DNA of 57,523 nucleotides from Schizochytrium sp. CCTCC M209059. Lineage: Eukaryota > Sar > Bigyra > Thraustochytrida > Thraustochytriidae. The number at the start of each line of letters is the position of its first letter. The stretch's first letter is position 1. Made by a program: the position numbers and the translations under genes. The stretch lies in contig KN805461.1 of NCBI GenBank assembly GCA_000818945.1, positions 13,605 through 71,127 on the forward strand. Direction: 5' to 3'. Of this stretch, positions 38,901 to 48,496 are shown one piece after another. The notes beneath the pieces are model-generated. The model was not told the DNA's origin and searched no databases. It worked only from the letters and a program-made list of their open reading frames with translations.

Positions 38901-41445
38901 TCGCTTCGTGGTCGAGCTGGCGCTCCCGGATGCGCCGCGCACGCGCTCGACCTTGACGTCCTCTAGCAATTCGTTGAATATTCGTGCTCGCAGCGATTCG
39001 TTTGGCGCGAAGAATCTTGCGCAGCAAGATGTATTCGCGCCATCGGGCAAGTGCTTCGTGGGATCGTTTGCGCAATGCTGCGGCTCGGAGCGCGCCGACA
39101 CGTCGGTGCACGACCCACTGACCAAAACACCGGCGAAGGATGAGCTCTTGCGTCCGGAGGAAGCGTCTCTGTGCCTCTGCCTCGCGATGCTTGGCTACGA
39201 TGCGATTTCTGCGGCCCTCGATGCGTGCCATCTCCAGCTTCTCTTCCGCAGCGCGCTGTTGCATCCGCGTCTTGTGTTTTCCTGCTTCCTCATCGGCCTT
39301 GATTCGCAGCTGCTCCTGTAAGCGGCGCTGGCGTCTCTTTTCTCGGCGACGGCGGTCAGCCTCCTTGCGCGCGCCCTCTTCGAGCTTACGCAGATCGCGC
39401 CGCTGTCGATAAGCGCGCTGCACTTGGATAGCGGCTTCTTCGCGCCGGAGCTGAAGCTGCTCGCGCCATCCCCCGATGGCACGCAGCTTCTTCACAGCAG
39501 CAACCTTGGCGCCGTGTCGCTGCAACTGCCTCGTGAGGAAGCTAATATACATTTGCGCGCCTTGGTGTTGGGTCTCTTGCTGCGCCGTGGTCGAGCTCGA
39601 GCTCGTCAGAGAAGGTCCCACGATATTTGCCCACGTTTCGTCGACCCCGCGCTGGACTTGGGCGACCCTGTCTTTGAGATCATTAACGACCTGCTGCTTC
39701 CTCCACAGTTCATTGTGGGCCAAAAAGAGCTCGGTTCGAAGCGCGGTACGATTTTCCTCGCTCAATTTCGATTTGTGCTCGAGCTTGGCAATGCGCGCCT
39801 GCTGAGACCGAAGTTCGACGTGCGCGAGCTTCAGGTCTTCGAGGAGAACCAATTTGCGCTTCTCTTCGTCCTCTGTTTGTTTGAGCTGGTCGAGCATGCG
39901 CATTCGATTCCCATCGTCGCCAAACTTGACAGCCTTGACGATCTCGTCTGGGATCTCTGCAAAGTTTTCTGCGACGGCGCGCAGGGCAATATTGATACGG
40001 ATCCACCGTCCTTCGTGAAGACGTCCACCCACGGGCCGGCCCTCCGCTGCTGCCTTGGCGAGCCAGGTCTCGGCACCTTCATTGTCTTCTGCGTCACCTT
40101 TATCTTCGTCGTCCTCTTCTGCATCCTCGTCGTCATCGATCGCTTCTATTCTGCCGTCCACGGGCCGATACGCGCCATCGTCATTGTTTGAGGAATCATT
40201 TGTTGGTGTGATGGTGGCCAACATTGTGCGATGCTCGCTGAGAGCGATGGCACGTTTCCTCATCCGCTCGTCGTCCCATGTTGAGATCACATGTTTAAAG
40301 ACATACTGAGCGAGTTGCGGCGCGGACTGGGCATCTGCGCCAAGATCTGTCATGCAGGCTTGCAGACTCACGAGAAGAACGCGCTCGTGCACCACTGCCG
40401 TATCCACCATACAAACCCGTGGCTTTAGCATTACGCCCAGATCGTCGTGCTCACGCGTCGACGGTTTACTGTCGCGTGAGAGTCGCACATTGCTCTGTCG
40501 CTCGAGATTTCGCCGCAGACAAAGAACCACGAAGACGGCATTGTCGTCGAAAGACTCTCGCAAGAACTGAGAAAAGAGGTCAATCTGGAGACCGTGCTCC
40601 CCGAGAAGACGGTGCCGCGGCCATGTATTGAGAATGCGATGCAGAGACAGCAGCAGGCTCCACGCCATGGTGCTGGCAAGACCCTCAACGCCATACGCTT
40701 GCTTGAGATAGGACCAAGCCGTCTCGGGAAACGGAACCATTCTCGTCTTGCCACCACGGAGCGTAGCGCGACGCGTCGCGCGATTTCGAGCGTCTAGAAT
40801 GGCCTCAATCGTGACAAGAACCCAGTGCAAACGTTGTCTTGCTTTCGCGCGCCCAAAGTCCTGAATATTCAGAAACCGCGCAAACCGAGGATACCGTCCA
40901 AAGAGCTTGACATCAAGGTTCGAGCTGGCATGTTCCCCCTTTTGGTTGCTGTCTGCATTCGCGTCGGCGTTGTGTTGCTCCAGCAACGACTCGTCCCACA
41001 CCTCGCCCTCGCCTGGCTCCTCGCCGACTTCCTTGTCCTCGTCATTCTCTCGAGCGCCCGGCGGTGGCCGCGTCCTTGGACGTTTGCCGCGGCCGCCCGG
41101 CTTTCTTTGCGCTTCGGCAAGTCTCTTGTTGAGGTGCAACTGAATGTACTGTATCGACTCAAGGTGCGGCAGAATCTGGCGCTTTTGCTCGAGCTCGCGC
41201 GTCGACAGCCTCCGCGTCTTCTTCTCGACGGACGCGTCCCGTGCCGCCCCCGCCGCCGCCGCGCCCTCCTCCTCGAAGGGCTCCCGTGCCCAGAGCCCTT
41301 CGGCGCCGCCTCCGCCGAGCCTGCTGATCTCGGGCAGGCCGCCGCTCGCGCCGCGCGACCCGGGCGAGCGCAGTCGCTTCATGGCCGGCCCTCTCCTCCT
41401 CGCGCCGGGGGCGCGCGGGCACAGCGGACTGCTGGGGCCGGGCAT
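32983..41445 (-). CDS. giant IQ/ankyrin/WW/TPR/Tudor-like/EF-hand scaffold, 2820 aa
   Basis: Single 8.46-kb exon. Starts at ATG 41443-41445 (MPGPSSPL); an alternative ATG is at 41380-41382. Approximate layout in residues: 150-420 helical region of unknown family; 430-660 acidic stretch and coiled coil; 668-1098 at least six IQ calmodulin-binding motifs (IQRIARGRQGR, IQAAFRG, IQSCWRAY, IQARFR, IQKVVRG, IQRVWRGRKGR); 1128-1468 about ten ankyrin repeats (GYTPLMEAASRGH, GNTALHLAVLHDH, GRTPLHYAV); 1585-1638 WW-like segment; 1715-1818 more IQ motifs; 1962-2118 TPR-like helices; 2178-2368 four WW domains (WETWQD..WDEP, WETLED..WDLP); 2372-2482 two Tudor-like barrels (YWYPGRV..YDDG, KYIVRYEDG); 2495-2522 a fifth WW-like segment; 2528-2798 EF-hands (DADANGSLNRHE, DADGSGQVSHAE, DQDQSGVITLSE). 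Calmodulin/calcium-regulated scaffold at cytoskeleton or cilium is inferred. The EF-hand loops are canonical. Confidence 0.85.
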   Translation of the reverse strand: MPGPSSPLCPRAPGARRRGPAMKRLRSPGSRGASGGLPEISRLGGGGAEGLWAREPFEEEGAAAAGAARDASVEKKTRRLSTRELEQKRQILPHLESIQYIQLHLNKRLAEAQRKPGGRGKRPRTRPPPGARENDEDKEVGEEPGEGEVWDESLLEQHNADANADSNQKGEHASSNLDVKLFGRYPRFARFLNIQDFGRAKARQRLHWVLVTIEAILDARNRATRRATLRGGKTRMVPFPETAWSYLKQAYGVEGLASTMAWSLLLSLHRILNTWPRHRLLGEHGLQIDLFSQFLRESFDDNAVFVVLCLRRNLERQSNVRLSRDSKPSTREHDDLGVMLKPRVCMVDTAVVHERVLLVSLQACMTDLGADAQSAPQLAQYVFKHVISTWDDERMRKRAIALSEHRTMLATITPTNDSSNNDDGAYRPVDGRIEAIDDDEDAEEDDEDKGDAEDNEGAETWLAKAAAEGRPVGGRLHEGRWIRINIALRAVAENFAEIPDEIVKAVKFGDDGNRMRMLDQLKQTEDEEKRKLVLLEDLKLAHVELRSQQARIAKLEHKSKLSEENRTALRTELFLAHNELWRKQQVVNDLKDRVAQVQRGVDETWANIVGPSLTSSSSTTAQQETQHQGAQMYISFLTRQLQRHGAKVAAVKKLRAIGGWREQLQLRREEAAIQVQRAYRQRRDLRKLEEGARKEADRRRREKRRQRRLQEQLRIKADEEAGKHKTRMQQRAAEEKLEMARIEGRRNRIVAKHREAEAQRRFLRTQELILRRCFGQWVVHRRVGALRAAALRKRSHEALARWREYILLRKILRAKRIAASTNIQRIARGRQGRARARRIRERQLDHEAKVLLGIRRSLRRHQVRCLGAWAAHTAKMKRTRAFVSRSLANKCGRAFQLWVNHVLARRALKNASATRIQAAFRGALGRRIVQHVRYEHKASTKIQSCWRAYCCKHIAARARRHRDEQNVKVATYLRRIRWRRSYEAFQAWEGHLRRTKRARLLFEGKKSELLRNRFIQWRLWAERTKKRKVVCACKIQARFRATAAQRVVRRALAQTRMATRIQKVVRGRQCRLRVERLYWEREACVRIQRVWRGRKGRQRFLAELSRFILAHATPENVETVRHAIEVKHIDPRRLADPSTGDTLLHRAVAHGSKRIVKLCLRHGVKPNVKNNEGQTCLHALASKAFPGQDQLADYLMSKGASILVQDNAGYTPLMEAASRGHIGLVNVFTTHADLEARDVEGNTALHLAVLHDHWSIVQMLLEKGADRDCRDAAGAHPLHDLAARSMLSMMSHIMGLFEGEGGLDLRDNEGRTPLHYAVIEGKLEAAEMLLNWGATPGVSDSLGRNPLWFASHQGNMPMLKLLLDADCPSQTQNQETGDTALHCACALGGQGSLDVTKVLLKNGAKPNVQNLAGDLPVHMACRIDDVQLLHLLLFYDSDMNIKNYAGLTPLGEARMYQRPKVLAYIMERFIERDRESQWETEARRKAEALAALLGQVKFTAQFNEGNTNRNVAIVQAHEETQKKSLPEFDFDAWVDLLRTRGQLEVEMGMLTSSAWQRYRILGSPVDPSELETLGYYEARRRDDELSGETFWYNPDSQKFRWVTPPEIYALPEATDHWEQHWDEDAQQVYFYNHSTGQTVQPGAGGRPPPGRGGKYLERKVQKRLRGSAEFAHEPDPLDAAILDPDVAELEGINLNDYQRYWDEENKELREKLLRESAAITIQNVYRRYIAVMRAWRQRVLRDMAIRLQSKWRAFQAQRRVERRKVEWAASIVIQNAWRTYYAVKWFKLERDRLFEERRRLRASQRIQSVWRGYLGRRLARRMHAALVDPAPRTLEDWIAVVELPTTVHLRSWGIFEEYLVRWPDVKCYRNQLTKMCTFEKPAKWEEVDKAKFDDLWNIVQQGFTMTEAKHAIRLQNAYRAKRSRDKLRTLKRGVKIMRAAEEKYLENPFRLETSGTNPEGIVNLCNYMVYLHVIEHKIDKARPLFHSAMNFMAQRGPDNAFVLMSFAIFLAANLEDDSDVIMDYVSRAYTVDPTMRSFHLVEAGFYRQAAIEQAKDSRALLNYALCLQFFGTTTTPRVRVQPDYELAEEYYLSALQIDPHNTRIVENFDFMLRHLKGADYDAYTAFRERQAYLSRLEQGKMCKESETQNDDVPSAAVRIQQRVRGYLARLRVCRAVRSEWETWQDEASGASFYYSKETGESRWDEPFGLQLVPLREVEREKQHVLPAHDQVGHDAATVPWYICEDNHGQVFYAHAETGESVWELPAGFVTLCSERHAAWETVRAEDGSVYYYNHETGEVAYEDRVVRLGNDEVGLHDDDGDSEVDVAEPSQDEDSDSETHGWETLEDEEGNAFYHNAWTGETTWDLPTEIVPVGAFVYAQYDSGEYWYPGRVIRKQHNGSFFSIEYDDGDDEEGVALGSILLREADFFPDGMPCKVLSKGSGDEGEGVFFPAAVLCSQGNNKYIVRYEDGVEERGVPSGRIFHLVRGDADWSTAQDWEQVQGQGGLCFYRSKALNVAQWEMPLSCQGHFQEPVDFADLFYALDADANGSLNRHEILSGLLSGQVDTTLEAVPALHVLRDERFLDRLFLELGDVDASEFQHVCVRVCREQQLDADLERTFDLLDADGSGQVSHAELKDAMFRAEVLAFVRLTPSLTGLLRPIAFSEMLRRLRVKEVGRFDFALHAKAALQSVEDAALAAQAYVSADLRAQLLLEELAHLDKRAFIKRAVAALAQRRLHREAGILFRLIDQDQSGVITLSEFREALENREEGDLEAFLRRQPGLARLLDAGEVDAVFAHVLDEDEELNEDSFSRLVVSRGEM

Positions 41446-42011
41446 GCGTGCCCTGCGCGCGTCCGCTCCGCCGCGGCAGCCATGCGCGGCGCGGCGTCGG
41501 GCGCGCTTCGAGCGAGCGAGCGAGCGAGCGAGGCCCAAAAAATACGTTGAGCGGCGTTAATTTTCTGCCCTCGATGCTCCTTCGCGCCTAGGCGCGGCCT
41601 AGGCTGGGGCTACCGTTCTGCCTGAGGAAGTCGGGGTCTCGCCGGAGCAGAGCGAGCTGCAGAGCATCATCTCTTCAGTTCGTCCTTGCTGCATGTGATT
41701 GCCCTGGCGGGAGTTTGTGAATTGGACAGACAGACTCGGCCCCACCATGGATGCGCGTGAACAACACACACCGACCGCTCTGTGAAAATCAGAGGGACTC
41801 GATGGGGCCCGTCCTGATTGCTGGCTGAAAAAACAAAACTCGTACATGGCGAAGCGAGTTCGCTCCGCGTCGCTGGCGAGACGAAACAAGAAAAAGGGCA
41901 ATGCACAAAAGAGAATCGGTCGCGAAGTCAGCCCTCGCGACTCGGATCTTAATGTGGAGCGCGTTCCAACACAAAAAACACACACACACATGGATTCGTG
42001 GGCTAGCTAGG
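41446..42011. other. intergenic between tandem minus genes
   Basis: 5' flank of the giant gene and 3' flank of the first sulfatase. Contains a (CGAG)n run at 41509-41532 and a short (CA)n run near 41975-41990. No gene supported. Confidence 0.5.
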
Positions 42012-43562
42012 TTACTTAAAGATGTCGCCCGAAAAGAGGGCCTGATACTCCTCCTTTTGGGAGGAAATCTCGTTGAGATAGAGTTCATCCTTTTCGAGGC
42101 TCTTGACGATCGATTTGAGAGCTTTTTGATGCTGCTTCTTCATCTTTTTCCAGATGTTACTGGTCTCAGCGAGATCCGCATCCAGGTCGAAACACATTTC
42201 TTTTGCGGGAATAAACTTGAGGTTGCCAAAGCGCATGCTGATGACTGCATTCTTATCCTCGGCCACAAGCGGAAACATATGCCTGGAGCCACCAGACGTG
42301 CCGCGGAGTTCATGCGCAAAGCTAGAACTATCCTGGGCCATGACGGATTCGTCGAAAGTGACTGCGGCGAGCTCGGCAAAGGTAGCAAAGAAGTCGACCT
42401 GCGACACAGGAAGGTCCATTTTGGTCCCCGGTGCAATGACTCCAGGCCATTGCATGATCATGGGCACACGATGGCCTCCTTCGTAAAAAGAGCGCTTGTT
42501 GTCGCGCAGGCCGTTTTGGGCATCGTAACCATACTTCTGGAGCTTGCTGTAGATGCCCTCAGGCCCATTGTCGGAGCTCCATATAAATAGCGTGTTGTCT
42601 TGGACGTTGTGGGCTTCGAGCGCGTCAAGAATCTGCCCTGCCCGAAAGTCGAGCTCATTAAACATGTCGGCCCAGAGACCAAAGTCGCTCTTGCCTGCAA
42701 AATCGGGGTGCGCCGTAACGGGGAGATGGGGAATGGTCGCCGCAAAATAGAGGAAAAAGGGATCCAAAGGCCGCGTCTCCATGTGCTGGTCTAGGTAGCC
42801 CAATGCCTGAGCTGTAAAGTTGCTCATGAGGTATGGCACGTCGAAACTTGCGGAGATTTCGACCCCGGACTTGAGCTTCTTCTTGGGAACTTTGTTTGCA
42901 GCCTTGTACGGTCGTTCCAAGACTGTGGTCGTCAATTTGCGATCAGCCTTGACAACCACTCTTCTTGGTGACCTGGTTCTCTTTACCCACATGTCTGCTG
43001 CCTCTGTGCAGTGGTCGTCCTCGATAAGGGCTTGGAAGGGCCCGTTCGGGGATGTCGAGACCCAAAAGCTGTGATCGAAGCCAAAATCTTGGGGGCCCCT
43101 TTCGATGGCCTTGGAAAAGTCTCTGTCGAATGTCTTGCCAGGCATCTCCTGGCCCAAGTGCCACTTGCCGACCATGTACGTGCCGTAGCCTGCTTCGGAA
43201 AGAATGGCGGGCAGGGTTTTGTTGCGCTCATCCGCATCGAAAATGGATCCCCTGTCAGGATTTCGAACGACGCCTCCTCTTGCGAGCGCGCGATGCGAGC
43301 TGCGCCCGGACAGTAGACCGTATCTTGACGGTGTGCAAACTGCGCTTGCGCTGTGGCCGTCGGAAAAGGTCGCGCCGGCCGCGGTAATGCGTCGAAAGTT
43401 TGGCATGTCCAGAATGTCTGGGTTGCTAAAGGGCTGGTCGCCGTATCCTTGGTCATCGGCGTAAAAGACGACAATGTTAGGCGCGGCGGCGTCTGACGTG
43501 GTGCTCAACGCTAGTACGAGAATCGCGCAAAGTGCCACTCCTCTCCGCAGGACGTTGCTCAT
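42012..43562 (-). CDS. secreted arylsulfatase (formylglycine type)
   Basis: Hydrolyses sulfate esters; 516 residues from the ATG at 43560-43562. An upstream in-frame ATG at 43599 would bury the signal peptide, so it is not used. The signal peptide MSNVLRRGVALCAILVLALS precedes an Ala-rich cleavage area. YADDQGYGD gives the two metal-binding Asp residues (about 36-37). CTPSR (C76) is the sulfatase C-x-P-S-R signature whose Cys becomes formylglycine. MVGKWHLGQ and WSSDNGPEG carry further active-site Lys/His and Asp/Asn residues, and PLDPFFLYFAATIPHLP is typical. It is complete. The C-terminal region ends with SLEKDELYLNEIS, shared with its tandem neighbour. The substrate (sulfated polysaccharide or aryl sulfate) is not visible from sequence. 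Its neighbour at 44939-46484 is a paralogue with similar length and order. Confidence 0.92.
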   Translation of the reverse strand: MSNVLRRGVALCAILVLALSTTSDAAAPNIVVFYADDQGYGDQPFSNPDILDMPNFRRITAAGATFSDGHSASAVCTPSRYGLLSGRSSHRALARGGVVRNPDRGSIFDADERNKTLPAILSEAGYGTYMVGKWHLGQEMPGKTFDRDFSKAIERGPQDFGFDHSFWVSTSPNGPFQALIEDDHCTEAADMWVKRTRSPRRVVVKADRKLTTTVLERPYKAANKVPKKKLKSGVEISASFDVPYLMSNFTAQALGYLDQHMETRPLDPFFLYFAATIPHLPVTAHPDFAGKSDFGLWADMFNELDFRAGQILDALEAHNVQDNTLFIWSSDNGPEGIYSKLQKYGYDAQNGLRDNKRSFYEGGHRVPMIMQWPGVIAPGTKMDLPVSQVDFFATFAELAAVTFDESVMAQDSSSFAHELRGTSGGSRHMFPLVAEDKNAVISMRFGNLKFIPAKEMCFDLDADLAETSNIWKKMKKQHQKALKSIVKSLEKDELYLNEISSQKEEYQALFSGDIFK

Positions 43563-44938
43563 CTTCCTTTTCTTTTGCTTCTCCCCTCGAGTGAGATGCA
43601 TTACCTATTGAGATCGGCTCGCGTTAGGCCTCGAAGTGTTCGTTTGTTGGTTGATTGGTTGGTTCTTTTCTTTGAATTAACTTCCACGTTGTTGCGGGTT
43701 TGCATCGCTCGAGGTTGGCGGCTGGCGGTCAGCGCCGCTGCAGAGCATCCTTACCATTTCCCCCCTTCCGTCCATCCATTAGCCGTACATCCTTTCCGTA
43801 CATCACGCCTTTCAGCGTCTGCGATACAAGGGCCGACAAGTGTTTCTGAGCTCACGGCAGCGAGCCAGTCTGCACCAGTTTCGTCCCCGAGCGTCTGCCT
43901 CGCACGAGCGCGTGTAGACGCCCAGCTCCAGGCCTCCTCCAAAGTACCCTAGAACGTCAGTCACTTGTAGACGAGTCCCACCGTCCACATACATGCCCGA
44001 ACGACTCCACGAGACCGGACGTTGTCCACCGGTCTGACCTGGTCCCGCGGGAGCGTGTCCACGGCTGTCCCCGAGGACGCCTCGCCTCGCCTCGCCTCGC
44101 CCCGCCCCGCCCGCGCCCGGCCGCGAGCGCCGGCGGCAGTTCTGCGCCGTCACCCGTCCGTCCATCTGTGCCCAAATCCACGCATGCTCCTCGCTCTCCG
44201 TCAAAACGCCGCGCGCCGGGCCGGGCCTCGCGCGAGGGAAGAGGGGCTTCAGTTCCGCGCGCTTCTCCGCGCCCCCCCGCGCGCGCTTGCTGCGCCCGGG
44301 AGCCTTGGCCGCGGCGGGCTCGCGTCCGTGCCCTCCGTTCGGGACATGCTTCGTCGCCGCCCCAGGACTCGCGCGGACGACTTCCCCGCGGCCCCGACCG
44401 TGCGCACGCCCGAAGATACCGCCGGCTCCGCCTGCCGAGCGGCCGTGCGGCGGCGAGGGCCACTCGTCTCCGCGCGATCGCCGAGGTCGACGGTCTGGCT
44501 CGCGTCGAGGTCTTCGATCGGGATACTCACCGTACACGTGAAGGTGTACGAAGTACTACCAGGTCTACCAGTTCGTTTTGACCTCTGTGGGACCAAAGAC
44601 CTGGCTGGGCCTAAGGTAACGTAGGGAAGGAAGGGCCTGGGGGCCAAGACCGGCTTCGGTTCTCCCTCTGGGGCGATGGCGCCGATTGCAGACGTCACGA
44701 GGAGCGTCGTCGTGGCCGCAGCTTGCACGCCCCATCTGCGTTCAAAGCAGTCGCATGGTAGAAGGCGCGCCGTCAAACTGCGCGTTCACTCAAGATGAGT
44801 GTTGTCCACTGCACATCGTCATCGCTTCGGGAAATGATGATGCCAGTTCTGAAGTCTGCAATGGTGGACTACATCTCACCGTCAGCACGACTTTTCATCG
44901 AGTCACGCTCGCGCGAAAAAAATTCTTGCTTTTCCAAA
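43563..44938. other. intergenic, 1.4 kb, very GC-rich
   Basis: It separates the two sulfatase genes. Several GC-driven frames are open on both strands but begin at GTG/TTG or consist of Arg/Ala/Gly/Pro, so none is called. It includes ctcgc/cccgc pentanucleotide runs at about 44080-44120. Presumed promoter of the 42012-43562 sulfatase. Confidence 0.45.
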
Positions 44939-46484
44939 CTACTTGAAGATATTTTCCGTTAATAGGTCCTGATAGGCCTTCAGAGAAGCCATCTCGTTGA
45001 GAAAAAGTTCATCCTTTTCGAGGCTTTTAACGATTGACTTGAGCTTTTGCCGATGATCTTTCTTGATTGTCTTCCACAGGTTTCGGCTTTCTGTAAGATC
45101 TGCGGTCAGGTTGAAGCACATTTGCTTTTCAGGAATAAATAAACTTGAGTTCACCAGCGCGCAAGCTGATTGTTGCGCTCTTGCTCTCGGCAACCAGAGG
45201 GCTCAAATGCCTGACACCTGCTTCCCCGCGCAGCTCGGGCGCAAAACTGATACTATCTTGGCCCATGATCGATCCGTCATAGGACGCGCCCGCGAGCTCG
45301 GCGAAGGTCGCGAAAAAATCAACCTGCGATATCGGGAGATCACTGATGCTCCCCGCTGCAATGGCGTCAGGCCACTGCACAATCATGGGAACACGGTGAC
45401 CTCCTTCGTATATCGAACGTTTGCTGCCTGAAAGGCCATTCTGTGCGTCATAGCCGCTATTGAGGAGCTTCCGATAGATGCTTTCCGGCCCATTATCCGA
45501 GGTCCAAATGAAGAGAGTGTTTTCATGCACATTGTGAGCTTCGAGAGCGTCGAGAATCTCCCCTACTCGGAAATCAAGCTCCGTAAACATATCTGCCCAG
45601 AGTCCATAGCTGCTTTGACCTGCAAAGTCCGGGTGTGCCGTGACCGGGAGATGAGGAGTCGTTGCTGCAAAGTAAAGAAAAAACGGATCCAGCGGTCGCG
45701 TGTCCAAATGGTACTCAATGTAGCCAAGAGCATGCTCCGTGAGATTACTCATGAGGTACGGCGTCCTAAAGTTTGCGGCGATCTCTATGCCCTTTCTGAG
45801 CTTCGGCTTGGGAACAGTGCTCGGGTCTTGATACGGTTGCTGGAAGGAGGTTGTCTGGACGGAATGGTCGGCCTTGACAACAATTCCACCGGGGATCTTC
45901 GCTTTCCTTGTGTACAAATTTGCAGGCTCTGTGCACATATCATCCTCGATGTAGGCTTGAAAGGGCCCGTTCGCAGACGTCAAGACCCAAAAGCTATGAT
46001 CAAAGCCAACATCGTGAGGTCCCATTCGAATGGCTTCTGAAAAATCCCTATTGTATCTTTTGCCTTGGATGTCCTGGCCCAAATGCCACTTGCCGACCAT
46101 GTACGTTCCATAGCCTGCTCGAGAAAGCATGGCGGGTAGGGTTCTATTACGCTCCTCTTCGTCGAAGACGGGGTTTCTGTCCACACGTAGAAGAACGCCT
46201 CCGCGGGCCAGCGCCCGGTGCGAGTTGCGTCCTGCGAGCAAGCCGTATCGCGAAGGCGTGCAGACTGCACTTGCGCTATGGCCATCGGTAAAGGTCATAC
46301 CAGCATCTACGATGCGACGATAGTTTGGCATCTCAAGAACGTCTGGGTTCGCAAAAGGCTGATCCCCATTGCCTTGGTCGTCGGTGTAAAACACGACGAT
46401 GTTCGGTGCTGCGGCGCTCGTGGCGGTCTTCAGGGCCAAGGCGAGCATCACGCCAAGGTACACATTACGCAAAATCTGAGCCAT
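44939..46484 (-). pseudogene. arylsulfatase paralogue with 4-bp frameshift
   Basis: Tandem copy of the sulfatase at 42012-43562. It starts at ATG 46482-46484 with a signal peptide (MAQILRNVYLGVMLALAL), then FYTDDQGNGD, CTPSR, MVGKWHLGQ and WTSDNGPES, so all active-site motifs are present. Near 45134-45143 the coding strand reads aagtttatttattcctgaa where the paralogue predicts aagtttattcctgaa: a tandem four-base duplication. It ends the frame at a TGA after ELKFIYS, removing about 65 C-terminal residues. The lost part is still intact in the other frame down to TAG at 44939-44941 (CFNLTADL, SIVKSLEKDELFLNEMAS). That preservation suggests a very recent lesion, an assembly error, or a heterozygous allele. 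A truncated enzyme could still fold, because the catalytic core is upstream. Reported as a frameshifted gene rather than a certain pseudogene. Confidence 0.8.
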
Positions 46485-48464
46485 CTTGACCTTTGGCAGC
46501 ACCCTTTAGTCCGTAGGCGTTCTCTCTTCACTCACTGCGCGCTTGCACGGATGGAATTTCGTTGAAGGATTGTACCTCTCGCGAATCCTGCGCTGGCGGC
46601 CACTGGCGCGAGTTGCGGGGGTGGGAGGGAGGGAGGGAGGGTTGATAGGTGGGCGAGTGGGGGCTTCCCGCGCCTCGCGCATCAGTACTGTGCTCCAGGA
46701 AAGGAACGAACCTTTTCCAGGCATGCCAGTCAGTCTCTTCGGTTGAGCCTCCTTTTCCCGTCGAGTGAGTCCCAGGGTACTACTACATGTGTCCCAGGCC
46801 TCGTCCCAGTCATGCAGGGACGCAAGCGCCCGCTCTGGCGAACTGCTGCTGCGGCTGAAGTCGGCCTGCCGCGCACATCTCCATCACCGTGACGAGGGCC
46901 ATTCTCATCTCTGTCGGCGCCTCTCGTGGCCTGGCCGACCGTGGACGGCTCTGCCTGCCTGCCTGCCTGAAGAATGCAGTAAACGCATGAGCTCGATGAC
47001 GCAGGTGACCGGATCTGCGAGCCAAACGAGATTTCTACTTTATCACCGCCCTCTTTTTCCAAATAAAGTCGATCAGGGCGTCGTTGGATAATAAGGTCGA
47101 GCCAGCTGGCGCTACCTAGCCACATTGGGGACAGAGTTCAGGTCATCCTAGGCCACTTGCTTCCGCCCACCCGCCCAACAGCCTTAAAAAGATAGTCGCA
47201 TACATGAAGGGGAGAACAGCAGGTGTGTGAGAGAGAGAAAGAGAGAGAGACAGAATCAGCCCCCCATCGATCGCTGACGCAGAGAGATTGACAGCTGTTG
47301 CACTCAAGTATAGTACTACGTACGTGTTTGCTTGCTTCATGAAAGACAAAAATCTACGTTTCGTTCCGGTATAGGTGCACTAAGGCTAGTAATCTGAGCT
47401 TTGGCTCAACTGAGTACCCTATTGATTGGCCTGACGGGGAGCAGTTGTTCGGAAGACAGGACGCTGCGTCGGACAAGATCGGTACCTCGTTCCGAATAAC
47501 ACGATTGCACGATCCTAATTTTGAGAGAGGAGTGAACAAAAGTTGCTCCTCTCCTCAGCCGCTGCGTCGAAATGGTGTAATTCTTGATAGCACGAATTGC
47601 ACGACCCTGACGTTTAAGTAGGAGTAAGACGAATTGCCTCAGGCTCGGTCAGCCATGCTTGTCCGCTCACACGTCAAAAGTAAAGTCAGATCCGATGAAA
47701 TACAAATCTTACACTCTTGCTCAGTTTTTTTTGTGGCCGTATATATATCGCCGGAACATTTGCGATGCTCAAGGTTGATCATCCATCTTTAACTCAGCTG
47801 CTAGAGATTGGTCATTGCAAGGAGAGGATGGCTGCGACGCGGAAATTGGGTGAGGCGTGATGCAAGGAGCAGAAACAAGCAAAACCTGCTCCTCCTCCTC
47901 CTCCTCCTCTTCACAAGATTGATCAGCCTTGCTCGTCCGTCAAGGCTCCTAAATGCAATCGTTGAAGCGAAAAGCAAATCTGCACATACGTTCTCTCATT
48001 ATGGTCAAAAGGGCAACACGCATTCAAACCTGGAAAGTTGACGATAGTCAAGATGAATTTGGTCATTGCAAGGACCAAATGCGGCAGAGAGGATCAATCA
48101 CACCAGAAGCAGAAGGCTTGCTCCTGTTCGTAGGCTCGGCCAGTCATGCTCGCTCGCAGGTACATGCTCCTCCGAAGCATCTATGCGCTGCACGAAAAAG
48201 TTGAAGACTTTACCTTTCTTATGGCTCTTCTTGGATCTCGACGAAAGCAGGAGAAGGTCCTGCACACACACATTCACACAAGCTGTATAACGCATCGTTC
48301 TTGAGGACATGATGTGGCGCGTCCAGCGGCGAGCGACGCACACTGTTGTCTTGAGAAATGCACTGCTGACGGATCCGGTCATGATACTGGCTTCAAGTTC
48401 CGAGTTATACTTACTTATTGTACGTACGATGACCCAAAAGGTCGCGCGTGATTAGACAGTCACA

Positions 48465-48496
<32 letters not shown>

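Noticed and set aside
41446..41538. 31-codon N-terminal extension of the giant scaffold
   Set aside because: It begins with TTG and encodes Arg/Ala from a CGAG repeat.
43812..44776. 241- and 175-residue minus frames and a 200-residue plus frame between the sulfatases
   Set aside because: The minus frames start at GTG or TTG; all are low-complexity Arg/Gly/Ala/Pro with no recognisable domain.
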